A model generated the notes under the pieces. It had not been told where the DNA came from. It searched no databases and saw nothing but the letters and a program-made list of their open reading frames with translations. A stretch of 64,000 nt of DNA from Streptomyces sp. Ru62 (GTDB lineage Bacteria > Actinomycetota > Actinomycetes > Streptomycetales > Streptomycetaceae): contig NZ_PQSU01000004.1 in assembly GCF_002920615.1 (NCBI RefSeq), positions 124,001 to 188,000 on the forward strand, given 5' to 3'. Below are positions 24,789 to 32,739 of this stretch, one piece after another. A program made the position numbers and the translations under genes. Each line of letters opens with the position of its first letter. Position 1 is the first letter of the stretch.

Positions 24789-25502
24789 TCAGCGGCTTGC
24801 CGTCAGGTGGGCGAACACGACCACGTTGCCCTGGTAGCCGGTGGTCTTCGAGTAACCGCCGCCGCAGGTGATGACACGGAGTTCGGGGCGGGGGGCGGCG
24901 CCGTACACCTTGTCGTCGGGGAAGTCGTGCGCCGAGTACACCTCCACCGCGTCCACGGTGAACACGGCCACGGAGCCGTCCCGGCGGTCCACTTCGATGC
25001 GGGCGCCCCGCTTGAGCGCGCCGAGGTCGTAGAAGACGGCGGGGCCCTCGGTGTTGTCGACGTGGCCGGCGACGATCGCGGTGCCCGTCTCGCCGGGGGT
25101 GGTGCCGGCCTCGTACCAGCCGGCCAGGTTCTTCTCCTTGGCGGGCGGCGCGTCCAGGCTGCCGGAGCGGGTGAGGGCCAGGCCCACGAGGGGCGCGTCC
25201 ACCCGGATCGCGGGGATGCGGATGCGCAGGGGCGGGGACGGCGCGAGGCCGGGCGCCCCGACCCGCGCACCGCCCGGGTCGGGACGGCCCTCGGCGGCGG
25301 ACGGCTGCGGTGGGGTGTGCGGGCCGGTGCCGCCGCCCAGCAGCCACACGCCCGAGCCGAGGGCCATGACGGTGACGGCGGCTATGGCGGTGTCGCCGAG
25401 CCGGGCGGTCCTGGAGCGCCGGGCGGCCCTGCGGTTCCCGGCGGCCAGGTGGTTCCCGGCCGTGCGGCTTCCGGCCCGGCGGTTCCCGGCGGCCTCGCGC
25501 AT
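24789..25502 (-). CDS. Class F sortase
   Basis: The 237-aa protein has a basic N-terminus (many Arg), one transmembrane helix (about 38-56, IAAVTVMALGSGVWLL), a Pro-rich linker and a sortase barrel. IRIPAIRVDAPLVGLAL starts the barrel. AGHVDNTEGPAVFYDLGAL has the catalytic His and VITCGGGYSK the catalytic Cys. The catalytic Arg usually sits in the next strand; here that strand reads YQGNVVVFAHL and no Arg is obvious, so the active site may differ. It lies directly downstream of a gene for a secreted protein with a C-terminal helix, though that protein shows no clear LPxTG motif. Confidence 0.85.
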   Translation of the reverse strand: MREAAGNRRAGSRTAGNHLAAGNRRAARRSRTARLGDTAIAAVTVMALGSGVWLLGGGTGPHTPPQPSAAEGRPDPGGARVGAPGLAPSPPLRIRIPAIRVDAPLVGLALTRSGSLDAPPAKEKNLAGWYEAGTTPGETGTAIVAGHVDNTEGPAVFYDLGALKRGARIEVDRRDGSVAVFTVDAVEVYSAHDFPDDKVYGAAPRPELRVITCGGGYSKTTGYQGNVVVFAHLTASR

Positions 25503-25625
25503 GCCAATCCCCTCTCCCGGGGGCGGGCCCCCGATATCCCCTTCCCCCTCCGGGCCGCGAGGGGCGTCGGACCCGGAGGGGGCGGGATGTTGCGGTACCG
25601 GCGGACGGACAGCGGAGGGTGTCCG

Positions 25626-26135
25626 TCAGATCCCGTCGCCTCTCGCCCGGCGATGCAGGAGCCAGGTACCGCCCGCGGCGGCGACGGCCAGTGCCGCCAC
25701 ACCCGCCGCGGTCTGTACGGGGTCGGTGCCGAGTCCGCCGCCGACCCCCGTCTTCACGCTTCCTCGCGGCAGCACCTGCTGGTGCACCGCGCTCAACGCC
25801 ACCACCAGGTCGCCCGCCACCTGCCGGTCGCCCTCGGCGCACCGGGCGACGATCTCGTACGTCCCCGGCTGGGCGCTCGGCGGCACCCGGAACTGTCCGA
25901 TCGCCTCGCCCTCGTGCGCGGTGGGTGCCAGCATGAACGTTCCGGCACCGACCGCGCCCGCGTCGCCGGTCGCGGCCCCCGTGTCCCCGCACGCGGCGGT
26001 GTTCACGGTGACCTGGCCACCGGGTGTCACCGTCGCCGGGTACAGGTCCAGACGGCCGGTCCCGGCCGCGTGGGCGGGTGCCGCGGCGGTCACGGCGAGC
26101 GCGGTACCGGCCAGCAGACGGGCAGTGCGTCGCAT
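25626..26135 (-). CDS. Secreted protein with C-terminal membrane anchor
   Basis: The 169-aa protein has a signal peptide (RRTARLLAGTALAVTAAAPA, then HAA), a beta-rich middle (RLDLYPATVTPGGQVTVNT, GTYEIVARCAEGDRQ) and a C-terminal helix (about 143-161) followed by HRRARGD. The layout, signal peptide, Ig-like domain, helix, basic tail, fits a surface protein. I see no LPxTG-type signal. Neighbouring class F sortase on the same strand suggests a link. ATG at 26135 has GGGGAG upstream. Confidence 0.7.
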   Translation of the reverse strand: MRRTARLLAGTALAVTAAAPAHAAGTGRLDLYPATVTPGGQVTVNTAACGDTGAATGDAGAVGAGTFMLAPTAHEGEAIGQFRVPPSAQPGTYEIVARCAEGDRQVAGDLVVALSAVHQQVLPRGSVKTGVGGGLGTDPVQTAAGVAALAVAAAGGTWLLHRRARGDGI

Positions 26136-26259
26136 GGTGCTCCCCAGGGCTTGTCCGACTCGTCCAGGGGTGCGCCCCTGCCCTACCGAGGTAAGTCGCA
26201 GTCGCGGGGATCCGCTTCCCGAGGAGGCGCCGGGAATGCGGTGAACGGGTGGCGCGAAA

Positions 26260-26318
26260 GGCCCCCCACACGGCCTAGCCGGAGCGTGTTCCGGCAGGTC
26301 AGGGCCGTGTGAGGGGCC
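26260..26318 (-). terminator. Long hairpin after the M4 protease gene
   Basis: GGCCCCCCACACGGCC (26260-26275) pairs with GGCCGTGTGAGGGGCC (26303-26318) with only two mismatched positions. It lies downstream of the minus-strand protease gene and upstream of the secreted-protein gene, so it probably separates their transcripts. Confidence 0.6.
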
Positions 26319-26370
26319 GGGTACGAAGAGCACACGATTGGCCCCCACCCGCCGGCCGCACCCCGTCGCC

Positions 26371-26400
26371 GTCAGCCGGGGTCAGCCGGGGTCAGCCGGG
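26371..26400. repeat. Three tandem 10-bp repeats
   Basis: GTCAGCCGGG occurs three times head to tail in the gap between the protease gene and its terminator. The rest of 26136-26459 holds no gene that I can support. Confidence 0.7.
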
Positions 26401-26459
26401 ACGGCCGGCGGCAGGGGCGGCAGGCGGCGGGGACGGCCGGCCGGGGAGGCCGCGCCGGT

Positions 26460-28109
26460 TCAGTTGACGTTGACCGCGCTCCAGGCGGCGGCCACCGCGT
26501 TGTACTCGGTGCTGCCCGCGCCGTAGAGGTCCTTGGCCGCGTTGAGGGTGGCCGTGCGCGCCCCCGCGTAGTTGGTCGAGGAGGTCATGTAGACCGTCAG
26601 CGCCCGGTACCAGATCTTGCCGACCTTGTCCCGGCCGATGCCGGTGACCGTCGAGCCGTTGTACGTCGGCGAGTCGTAGCCGACGCCGTTGACGGTCTTG
26701 GCGCCGCTGCCCTCGGCGAGCAGGTAGGCGAAGTGGTTGGCTACGCCCGAGGAGTAGTGGACGTCCAGGTTCCCGACCGACGAGCTCCAGTAGTCGGCCG
26801 AACTCCCGTCCTTGGAGGGCTTGTCCATGAAGCGCAGGGCCGCCTTGCCGAAGCCGGGCTTCACGATCTTCTCGCCGATGAGGTAGTCACCGGTGTCGGA
26901 GGAGTTGTTCGCGTACCACTCCACCATCGTGCCGAGGATGTCGGAGGTGGCCTCGTTCAGCCCGCCGGACTCGCCCGAGTAGGTCAGCGCGGCGGTCTTG
27001 GACGTCACGCCGTGGGTCATCTCGTGCCCGGCGACGTCCAGGGCGACCAGCGGCCCGAAGGTGGTGCCGTCACCGTCGCCGTAGGTCATGCAGAAGCAAC
27101 TGTCGTCCCAGAAGGCGTTGTTGTAGTTGCTGCCGTAGTGGACGCGGTTGTACGAGCCCTTGCCGTCGCCCGCTATGCCGTTGCGGCCGTGGACGTTCTT
27201 GTAGTAGTCCCAGGTCTCGTTGGTGCCGTACTGGGCGTCGACGGCGGCCGAGGCGCGGTCCGCGGTGGTGCCCGAGCCCCAGTGGTTGTCGGCGTCCGTG
27301 AACAGGGTCGCGGGGGCCCGGCTGAAGCAGATGCCGAAGATGCACAGGTCGGTCTTGCCCTCGGCGTCACCGGTGTAGGTGTTGCCCCGCGTCGGGTCCT
27401 TGAGCTGGTACGACGTCCCCGACTGGGTCGTCTCCAGCGGCACCGTGCCGCTGTAGAGCGCCTTGCCGTCGCCGGTGGCCGTCTCGATGCTGTCCCAGGC
27501 GTCGATCTGCGCGCCGGTGCGCGCGTCGGTCAGCACCGTCCGGGCGACGGGGTTGCCGAGCGAGTCCAGGCCGGCCGCGTCGGTGCGCCAGGCCAGCTTC
27601 GGGCTGCCGTGCAGGGCGTCGACCACCAGTACCGGCTTGGCCTTGGCCTGCTTCAGCGTCGTGCCGGGGTTGGCCGCCCGCAGGGCGCTCACCGCGAGAC
27701 CGGCGGCCCTGGGGCCGGAGACCCGCGGGGTGACGGAGGGCACGGAGATCGCCTGCCGGGTGGCGCGGTCGGCGCCGCGGTAGGCGCCGTCGGGGGCGAG
27801 GTGGACGACGAAGTCGCCGCCCAGCACCGGGATCTGACGGTAGGTGCGGTCGTAGCGGACGTGCTGGGTGCCGTCCTTGTCCACGACCACGTCCCGGACG
27901 CTGGTGTCCTGGGGCGCGGTGAGGCCCAGGGACGCGGCGTGGGCCAGGAGGGCCGAGGCCGCGTTCTCGACCGCGGTGGCCCGGGTCGGCCGGGCGTCGG
28001 CGTGGGCGGCGGGGGAGAGGCTGACGGCCAGCAGGGTCGCGGTGGTCAGGGCGACACCGGCGGTGGCTGTGCGGCGGGTTCCTCGGACGTGCTGCCGTAT
28101 CCGGCTCAT
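26460..28109 (-). CDS. Secreted M4 (thermolysin-type) metalloprotease
   Basis: About 549 aa from ATG 28109. Signal peptide (RTATAGVALTTATLLAVSL, then SPAAHA), FTP/PepSY-type propeptide (about 40-210), then the M4 catalytic domain. DVAGHEMTHGVTS carries HExxH (zinc ligands and catalytic Glu) and GGLNEATSDILG the third zinc ligand Glu. YSSGVANHFAYLLAEG has the downstream catalytic His. LCIFGICFSR and DSCFCMTYGDGD may form disulfides. The start is chosen because GAGGAG lies seven bases upstream; the in-frame start at 28163 would add a hydrophilic leader. Extracellular protein degradation is the expected role. Confidence 0.94.
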   Translation of the reverse strand: MSRIRQHVRGTRRTATAGVALTTATLLAVSLSPAAHADARPTRATAVENAASALLAHAASLGLTAPQDTSVRDVVVDKDGTQHVRYDRTYRQIPVLGGDFVVHLAPDGAYRGADRATRQAISVPSVTPRVSGPRAAGLAVSALRAANPGTTLKQAKAKPVLVVDALHGSPKLAWRTDAAGLDSLGNPVARTVLTDARTGAQIDAWDSIETATGDGKALYSGTVPLETTQSGTSYQLKDPTRGNTYTGDAEGKTDLCIFGICFSRAPATLFTDADNHWGSGTTADRASAAVDAQYGTNETWDYYKNVHGRNGIAGDGKGSYNRVHYGSNYNNAFWDDSCFCMTYGDGDGTTFGPLVALDVAGHEMTHGVTSKTAALTYSGESGGLNEATSDILGTMVEWYANNSSDTGDYLIGEKIVKPGFGKAALRFMDKPSKDGSSADYWSSSVGNLDVHYSSGVANHFAYLLAEGSGAKTVNGVGYDSPTYNGSTVTGIGRDKVGKIWYRALTVYMTSSTNYAGARTATLNAAKDLYGAGSTEYNAVAAAWSAVNVN

Positions 28110-28152
28110 CTGTCTCCTCGGGGAGGCGCCAGGCTGGGAGTGGGGGTGGCGC

Positions 28153-28192
28153 TGACGTGTCACCGAGATTTAAGTGGGCATGACATGTCATG
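28153..28192. promoter_or_regulatory. Two TGACRTGTCA palindromes upstream of the protease
   Basis: TGACGTGTCA (28153-28162) and TGACATGTCA (28181-28190) are perfect or near-perfect palindromes 28 bases apart. The second extends to CATGACATGTCATG (28179-28192). They lie 45-85 bases before the protease start, in the space shared with the plus-strand GGCT gene. A dimeric regulator binding twice is the simplest reading. Confidence 0.55.
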
Positions 28193-28259
28193 TCCATAGC
28201 GCGTTCATGGATCTTCGGGGAGATGTGTGGGGAGCCGGCGAGGGTCCAGAATCGTTTCC

Positions 28260-28688
28260 GTGATCGCCGAGGACCCCCGCCCCCTGCCCTTCTTCGTCTA
28301 CGGCACACTCCGCCCCGGCGAGGCCAACCACGACCTCTACCTGCGCGGCCGCACCCTCGCCGAGGAACCGGCCCGCCTCACCGGCGCCGTGCTGTACGAC
28401 GGACCCGGCTACCCCTACGCCGTCGAGGAGCCCGGCGGAACCGTGCGCGGGGAACTGGTGACCGCCCGGCCCGAGGCGTACGAGGAACTGCTGGCCGCAC
28501 TGGACCGGCTGGAGGAGTACGTACCGGGCGACCCCCGCAACCTCTACGAACGCCTCGCCCGGGACACCGTACGCACCGCCGGCGGCACCGTGAGGGCCTG
28601 GGTCTACCTGGCCGCCCCGCGCGTCGCCGCCCGGCTGCGCGCCACCGGCACCCGCATCACGGACGGCGACTGGCTCTCCCGCCGCTGA
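28260..28688 (+). CDS. Gamma-glutamylcyclotransferase-like protein
   Basis: The 142-aa protein begins FFVYGTLRPGEANH, with the YGTL motif of the AIG2/GGCT fold, followed by GPGYPYAVEEPGG and RLEEYVPGDPRNLYER, where a Glu serves as general acid/base in the family. Such proteins cleave gamma-glutamyl amines or amino acids to 5-oxoproline, but substrates vary. GTG at 28260 is preferred because the fold starts right after it; there is no clear ribosome-binding site. It ends one base before the convergent N-acetyltransferase gene. Confidence 0.8.
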   Translation: MIAEDPRPLPFFVYGTLRPGEANHDLYLRGRTLAEEPARLTGAVLYDGPGYPYAVEEPGGTVRGELVTARPEAYEELLAALDRLEEYVPGDPRNLYERLARDTVRTAGGTVRAWVYLAAPRVAARLRATGTRITDGDWLSRR

Positions 28689-28689
28689 G

Positions 28690-29550
28690 TCAGGTGAGCA
28701 GGGTGACCCCCTCGGGCACCTCGATGCCGAACTCCTCCTCCACCACGCGCCGCGCCTGGGCCTCCTCGGTCAGCGTGCGCCCGGTCACCGTGCCGTCGGC
28801 GAGCGTCTCGGTCAACCGCGCGCCGTCCAGGGAGAGATGGCGATCGGCGGTGGTGCGCTGCAGGTAGGGGCGGCGGGTGAAGGGGGAGCGGGGGTGGGTG
28901 CCGACGAACCAGTTGAACACCTCCAGGTCGGGCGCGGCGAACGGCTCCTGGGTGAACGCGTACTGACCGGCCCACGCCCCTTCGCCCGGGCCGCCCCGGG
29001 GGTCGTGGACCTGCAGCTCCCACAGCTCCAGCGGCCCGTCGTGCGGCAGCCGCACCAGCCGGTGCCGGCGGCCGGCGCCCTCGAACTCGGTTCCGGTCAC
29101 CAGCGGCACCGGCAGCAGCAGCGCGCCGGGCGCGCCGAAGCCGACGTCCGCCAGGTACGGCAGCGGCTCGCCCGCCACCTCGACCCGGAGCATCGCGTGC
29201 GTCCGGGGCCGGCTCTCCGGTGTCCGCGCGCCCACCACCACCCGGCCGGCCAGCTGGGCCACCCGGAAACCGAGCGCCTCCAGCGCCAGCCGGAGCAGGA
29301 TGTTGTGCTCGTAGCAGTAGCCGCCGCGCCTGCCGTGGATCATCTTGGCCATCAGGTCGGCGGGCGCGAGGGAGGGAGCCGTGCCCCGCACCGGGTCCAG
29401 GTTCTCGAAGGGCAGCGACAGCGCGTGCGCCAGGTGCACCCCGCGCAGGGTGGCCAGGTCGGCCCGCCGCTCGCCCTTGAAGCCGATGCGGTCGAGATAG
29501 GCGTCGAGGTCGTACGCCTCGCTCTGCTCGGTCAGGTCGGTGTCGGACAT
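28690..29550 (-). CDS. nat: Arylamine N-acetyltransferase
   Basis: The 286-aa enzyme carries the Cys-His-Asp triad of the NAT family: RRGGYCYEHN (Cys near 77), THAMLRV (His), YLADVGFG (Asp). FENLDPVRG near residue 50 is another family signature. It acetylates arylamines, hydrazines or aromatic starter units using acetyl-CoA in the cytoplasm. Length is normal. It is a single gene convergent with the GGCT-like gene. Confidence 0.95.
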   Translation of the reverse strand: MSDTDLTEQSEAYDLDAYLDRIGFKGERRADLATLRGVHLAHALSLPFENLDPVRGTAPSLAPADLMAKMIHGRRGGYCYEHNILLRLALEALGFRVAQLAGRVVVGARTPESRPRTHAMLRVEVAGEPLPYLADVGFGAPGALLLPVPLVTGTEFEGAGRRHRLVRLPHDGPLELWELQVHDPRGGPGEGAWAGQYAFTQEPFAAPDLEVFNWFVGTHPRSPFTRRPYLQRTTADRHLSLDGARLTETLADGTVTGRTLTEEAQARRVVEEEFGIEVPEGVTLLT

Positions 29551-29606
29551 ACCCCGAACCTATGCGAGCGCCGCCGCCCGTGCCGCGTCCGGCGGACCGG
29601 ACCCGG

Positions 29607-31802
29607 CTAGTCCGCTGGGCCCAGGACCTCCACCCGTACCGCGCACGACTTGAACTCGGGCATCCGGGAGGTCGGGTCCAGGGCCGGGTTGGTGAGCGTG
29701 TTGGCGCGGCCCTCGCCCGGCCAGTGGAAGGGCATGAAGACGGTGTCCGGCCGGATGGCACCGGTGATCCGCGCGGGCGCCACGGCCCGGCCGCGCCGGG
29801 ACACCACCGCCACCGGGTCGCCGTCGGCCGCCCCCAGCCGGGCCGCGAGCCGCGGGTGCAGCTCCACGAACGGCCCGGGGGCCGCCGCGTTCAGCTCCGC
29901 CACGCGCCGGGTCTGCGCCCCCGACTGGTACTGCGACACCACCCGCCCGGTGGTCAGCAGCAGCGGGTACTCGGCGTCCGGTTCCTCGGCCGTGGCCCGG
30001 TGCACCACGGGCACGAACCGGGCCCGGCCGTCCGGGGTGGCGAAACGGTCGAGGAAGAGACGCGGGGTGCCGGGGTGGGGGGAACCCTCAGTCCCGTCAG
30101 AGCCGTCAGCACCGTCAGAACCGTCAGTCCCGTCAGAACCATCAGTCCCACCGGAACCAGACCCCTCGGTCCCACCGGAACCCTCCGTCCCGCCCGACCC
30201 CTCCGGGCACGGCCAGAAGACGCCGTTCTCCTCGGCCAGGCGGCGGTAGGTGATGCCGGAGTAGTCCGCGGGGCCGCCGGCGCTCGCGCGGCGGAGTTCC
30301 TCGAAGACCTCCTCCGGATCGGCCGGGAAGCCCTTCTCCACCCCGAGACGGTCGGCCAGCTCGTGCAGGACGTACAGGTCGCTGCGGACGTGCGGCGGGG
30401 GAGTGACGGCCCGGCGGCGCAGCAGCACACGGCCCTCCAGGCTGGTCGTCGTGCCCGTCTCCTCCGCCCACTGGGTCACCGGCAGCACGACGTCCGCCAG
30501 CTCCGCCGTCTCCGACAGGACGACGTCGGCCACCGCGAGGAAGTCCAGCGAGCGCAGGCGCCGCTCGATGTGGGCCGCGCGCGGGGCCGACACCACCGGG
30601 TTGGAGCCCATCAGCAGCAGCGCCCGGACGTCCGTGCCGAGGGCGTCGAGGAGTTCGTACGCGCTGCGCCCGGGACCCGGCAGGCTGTCCGGGTCCACGC
30701 CCCACACCCCGGCCACGTGCCGCCGCGCCGCCGGGTCGTCCAGCTTGCGGTAGCCGGGCAACTGGTCGGCCTTCTGCCCGTGTTCGCGTCCGCCCTGCCC
30801 GTTGCCCTGCCCGGTCAGACAGCCGTACCCGGAGAAGGGGCGGCCCGCACGGCCGGTCGCCAGGCACAGGTTGATCCAGGCGCCCACCGTGTCCGTGCCC
30901 TTGGACTGCTGCTCCGGTCCGCGCGCGGTCAGCACCATCGCGGCCTCCGGCTCGCAGAACATCCGTACGGCCTCGCGGAGTTGCGGCACCGGCACCCCGG
31001 TGATCCGCTCCACGTACTCCGGCCAGTGCGCCATCGCCGCGGCCCGGGCCTCCTCCCAGCCGGTGGTCCGCTCCCGGATGTACTCCTCGTCCGTGCGTCC
31101 CTCGGCCACCACCAGGTGCAGCAGGCCCAGGGCGAGGGCGAGATCGGTGCCGGGCCGGGGGGCGAGGTGCAGGTCGGCCTGCTCGGCGGTCCTCGTCCGG
31201 CGCGGGTCGACGACGATCAGCGTGCCGCCGTTCTCCCGCAGCTCCGTGAAGAACCGCAGCGACGGCGGCATGGTCTCCGCCAGGTTGGACCCGACGAGGA
31301 CCACACACCCGGTCCTCGGGATGTCCTCCAGCGGGAACGGCAGTCCCCGGTCCAGGCCGAACGCCCTCGTACCGGCCGCCGCCGCCGACGACATGCAGAA
31401 CCGGCCGTTGTAGTCGATCTGCGAGGTGCCCAGCACCACCCGGGCGAACTTGCCGAGCGCGTACGCCTTCTCGTTGGTCAGCCCGCCCCCGCCGAACACC
31501 CCCAGCGCGTCGGCGCCGTACCGCTCCCGCGTCGCCCCGAGCCGCTCGGCGATCCGGTCCAGCGCCTCGGGCCAGCTCGCCTCCACCAGCCGGCCGCCGT
31601 CGCGCACCAGCGGCGCGGTCAGCCGTACCGCGGGCGACAGCACCTCGGCCGCCGTACGGCCCTTGCCGCACAGCGCACCCCGGTTCACGGGGAAGTCCGC
31701 GCGTTCGGTGACCTCGACGCCCCCCTGGGGCAGGGGCGTGATGTTCATCCCGCACTGCAGGGCGCAGTACGGGCAGTGGGTGGGCGTCGAGGTGTTCTCC
31801 AT
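29607..31802 (-). CDS. nasA: Assimilatory nitrate reductase catalytic subunit
   Basis: About 731 aa. The N-terminal [4Fe-4S] motif is CPYCALQCGMN with the fourth Cys in GALCGKGR. The molybdopterin guanine dinucleotide domains follow (FCMSSAAAAG, VLVGSNLAETMP, TARGPEQQSKGTDT). MPFHWPGEGRANTLTNPALD near the C-terminus is typical of NasA/NarB enzymes. It reduces nitrate to nitrite for NirBD. A Gly/Ser/Thr/Asp repeat (about 30060-30190) interrupts the protein before the C-terminal domain. ATG at 31802 starts at the usual family position; a GTG at 31823 is also in frame. It has no tightly linked partner genes; nir lies about 6 kb away. Confidence 0.9.
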   Translation of the reverse strand: MENTSTPTHCPYCALQCGMNITPLPQGGVEVTERADFPVNRGALCGKGRTAAEVLSPAVRLTAPLVRDGGRLVEASWPEALDRIAERLGATRERYGADALGVFGGGGLTNEKAYALGKFARVVLGTSQIDYNGRFCMSSAAAAGTRAFGLDRGLPFPLEDIPRTGCVVLVGSNLAETMPPSLRFFTELRENGGTLIVVDPRRTRTAEQADLHLAPRPGTDLALALGLLHLVVAEGRTDEEYIRERTTGWEEARAAAMAHWPEYVERITGVPVPQLREAVRMFCEPEAAMVLTARGPEQQSKGTDTVGAWINLCLATGRAGRPFSGYGCLTGQGNGQGGREHGQKADQLPGYRKLDDPAARRHVAGVWGVDPDSLPGPGRSAYELLDALGTDVRALLLMGSNPVVSAPRAAHIERRLRSLDFLAVADVVLSETAELADVVLPVTQWAEETGTTTSLEGRVLLRRRAVTPPPHVRSDLYVLHELADRLGVEKGFPADPEEVFEELRRASAGGPADYSGITYRRLAEENGVFWPCPEGSGGTEGSGGTEGSGSGGTDGSDGTDGSDGADGSDGTEGSPHPGTPRLFLDRFATPDGRARFVPVVHRATAEEPDAEYPLLLTTGRVVSQYQSGAQTRRVAELNAAAPGPFVELHPRLAARLGAADGDPVAVVSRRGRAVAPARITGAIRPDTVFMPFHWPGEGRANTLTNPALDPTSRMPEFKSCAVRVEVLGPAD
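30075..30195. repeat. In-frame Gly-Ser-Thr/Asp repeat in nasA
   Basis: Short repeats of TCAGAACCG/TCAGTCCCG and CCGGAACC type encode alternating SGGTEG, DGSDGT units on the minus strand. They sit between the main molybdopterin domains and the C-terminal domain, likely in a surface loop, and keep the frame open. Confidence 0.65.
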
Positions 31803-31825
31803 GCCGCCCAGCGTGCGTCGCACGT

Positions 31826-31853
31826 GTTACGGCCCCGGGTCGCCTCCGGTTAC
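31826..31853 (-). promoter_or_regulatory. Weak GlnR-like site upstream of nasA
   Basis: Two GTTAC pentamers (31826-31830 and 31849-31853) are 23 bases apart, close to the 22-base spacing of GlnR half sites, but the GAAAC pentamers between them are not recognisable. Position just upstream of nasA makes it a candidate only. Confidence 0.3.
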
Positions 31854-31905
31854 ACGCCCGGCACGGCGACCTCCCCGCGCCGGCCGGCCGGCCGTGAGGC
31901 CGCGG

Positions 31906-32586
31906 TCACCGCGCGGCGGCCAGGGCCCGCGCCACCCCCGGTTCCTTCCGCCCCAGGAACCGCGGATCCGGCTGGAAGACGGCGTCCAGTGCCGCCTTGC
32001 CCGCCGCGAACACCTCGCGCGTCCCGCCGTAGTACCAGGTCGCGTCGTGCTCCGCGTCCACCCCGACCCCGTACGACGCCACCCCCGCCGCCTCGCACAG
32101 GGCCACCGCCCGCCGGATGTGGAAGCCCTGGCTGATCAGCACCGCCCGGTCCACCCCGAAGATCTTCTTCGCCCGGACACAGGAGTCCCAGGTGTCGAAC
32201 CCGGCGTAGTCGCTGACGATCCGCGCGTCCGGCACCCCGTGCCGCGTGAGGTAGGCGCGCATGGCGTCGGGCTCGTCGTAGTCCTTGCGGCTGTTGTCCC
32301 CGGTGACCAGTACCACCTCGATCCGCCCCGCCCGGTACAGCGTGGCCGCCGCGTCCAGCCGGTGCGCGAGGTACGGCGACGGCTCCCCGTGCTTCCACAG
32401 CCCCGCCCCGAACACCACCGCGACCTCGGTGCGCGGCACGTCCGCCGTCGTCCGCAGCCGGTCCGCCGTCGACACGTACAGCCAGGTGGACGGCAGCAGC
32501 GCCAGCACACACCCGGCCATCACGGCCTGCACCAGCCGCCGCTGCCCGGCCCGCGTGCGCGGCCATCGCGGTCGACGGATCCTCAT
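31906..32586 (-). CDS. DUF218 / SanA-YdcF-type membrane protein
   Basis: The 226-aa protein has one N-terminal transmembrane helix (about 19-42, AVMAGCVLALLPSTWLYVS) and an outward DUF218 domain: VAVVFGAGLWKHGEPSPYLAHRL, VVLVTGDNSRKDYDEPDAM and VLISQGFHIRRAVAL. It resembles SanA of enteric bacteria, linked to envelope barrier function. The biochemical activity is not settled. ATG at 32586 has a G-rich ribosome-binding site. It is divergent from the chelatase gene. Confidence 0.88.
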   Translation of the reverse strand: MRIRRPRWPRTRAGQRRLVQAVMAGCVLALLPSTWLYVSTADRLRTTADVPRTEVAVVFGAGLWKHGEPSPYLAHRLDAAATLYRAGRIEVVLVTGDNSRKDYDEPDAMRAYLTRHGVPDARIVSDYAGFDTWDSCVRAKKIFGVDRAVLISQGFHIRRAVALCEAAGVASYGVGVDAEHDATWYYGGTREVFAAGKAALDAVFQPDPRFLGRKEPGVARALAAAR

Positions 32587-32640
32587 ACGGCCCCCCTGTG
32601 ATCGCTCCCGACCATGGAGGACGCCACCGGCGCCGTCCCG

Positions 32641-32675
32641 GTTCACCTCACATCGGACATCCGTACGAGGTGAAC
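32641..32675. promoter_or_regulatory. Inverted repeat in the DUF218/CbiX divergent region
   Basis: GTTCACCTC (32641-32649) and GAGGTGAAC (32667-32675) are perfect 9-bp complements with a 17-base spacer. The position in a divergent promoter region suggests an operator rather than a terminator. Confidence 0.45.
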
Positions 32676-32739
32676 GCGCGGAAAATACCCGTGACGGCCA
32701 CGCAACGGGCGCGCAACGTCCCGCGGTCAGGATCGTTCC

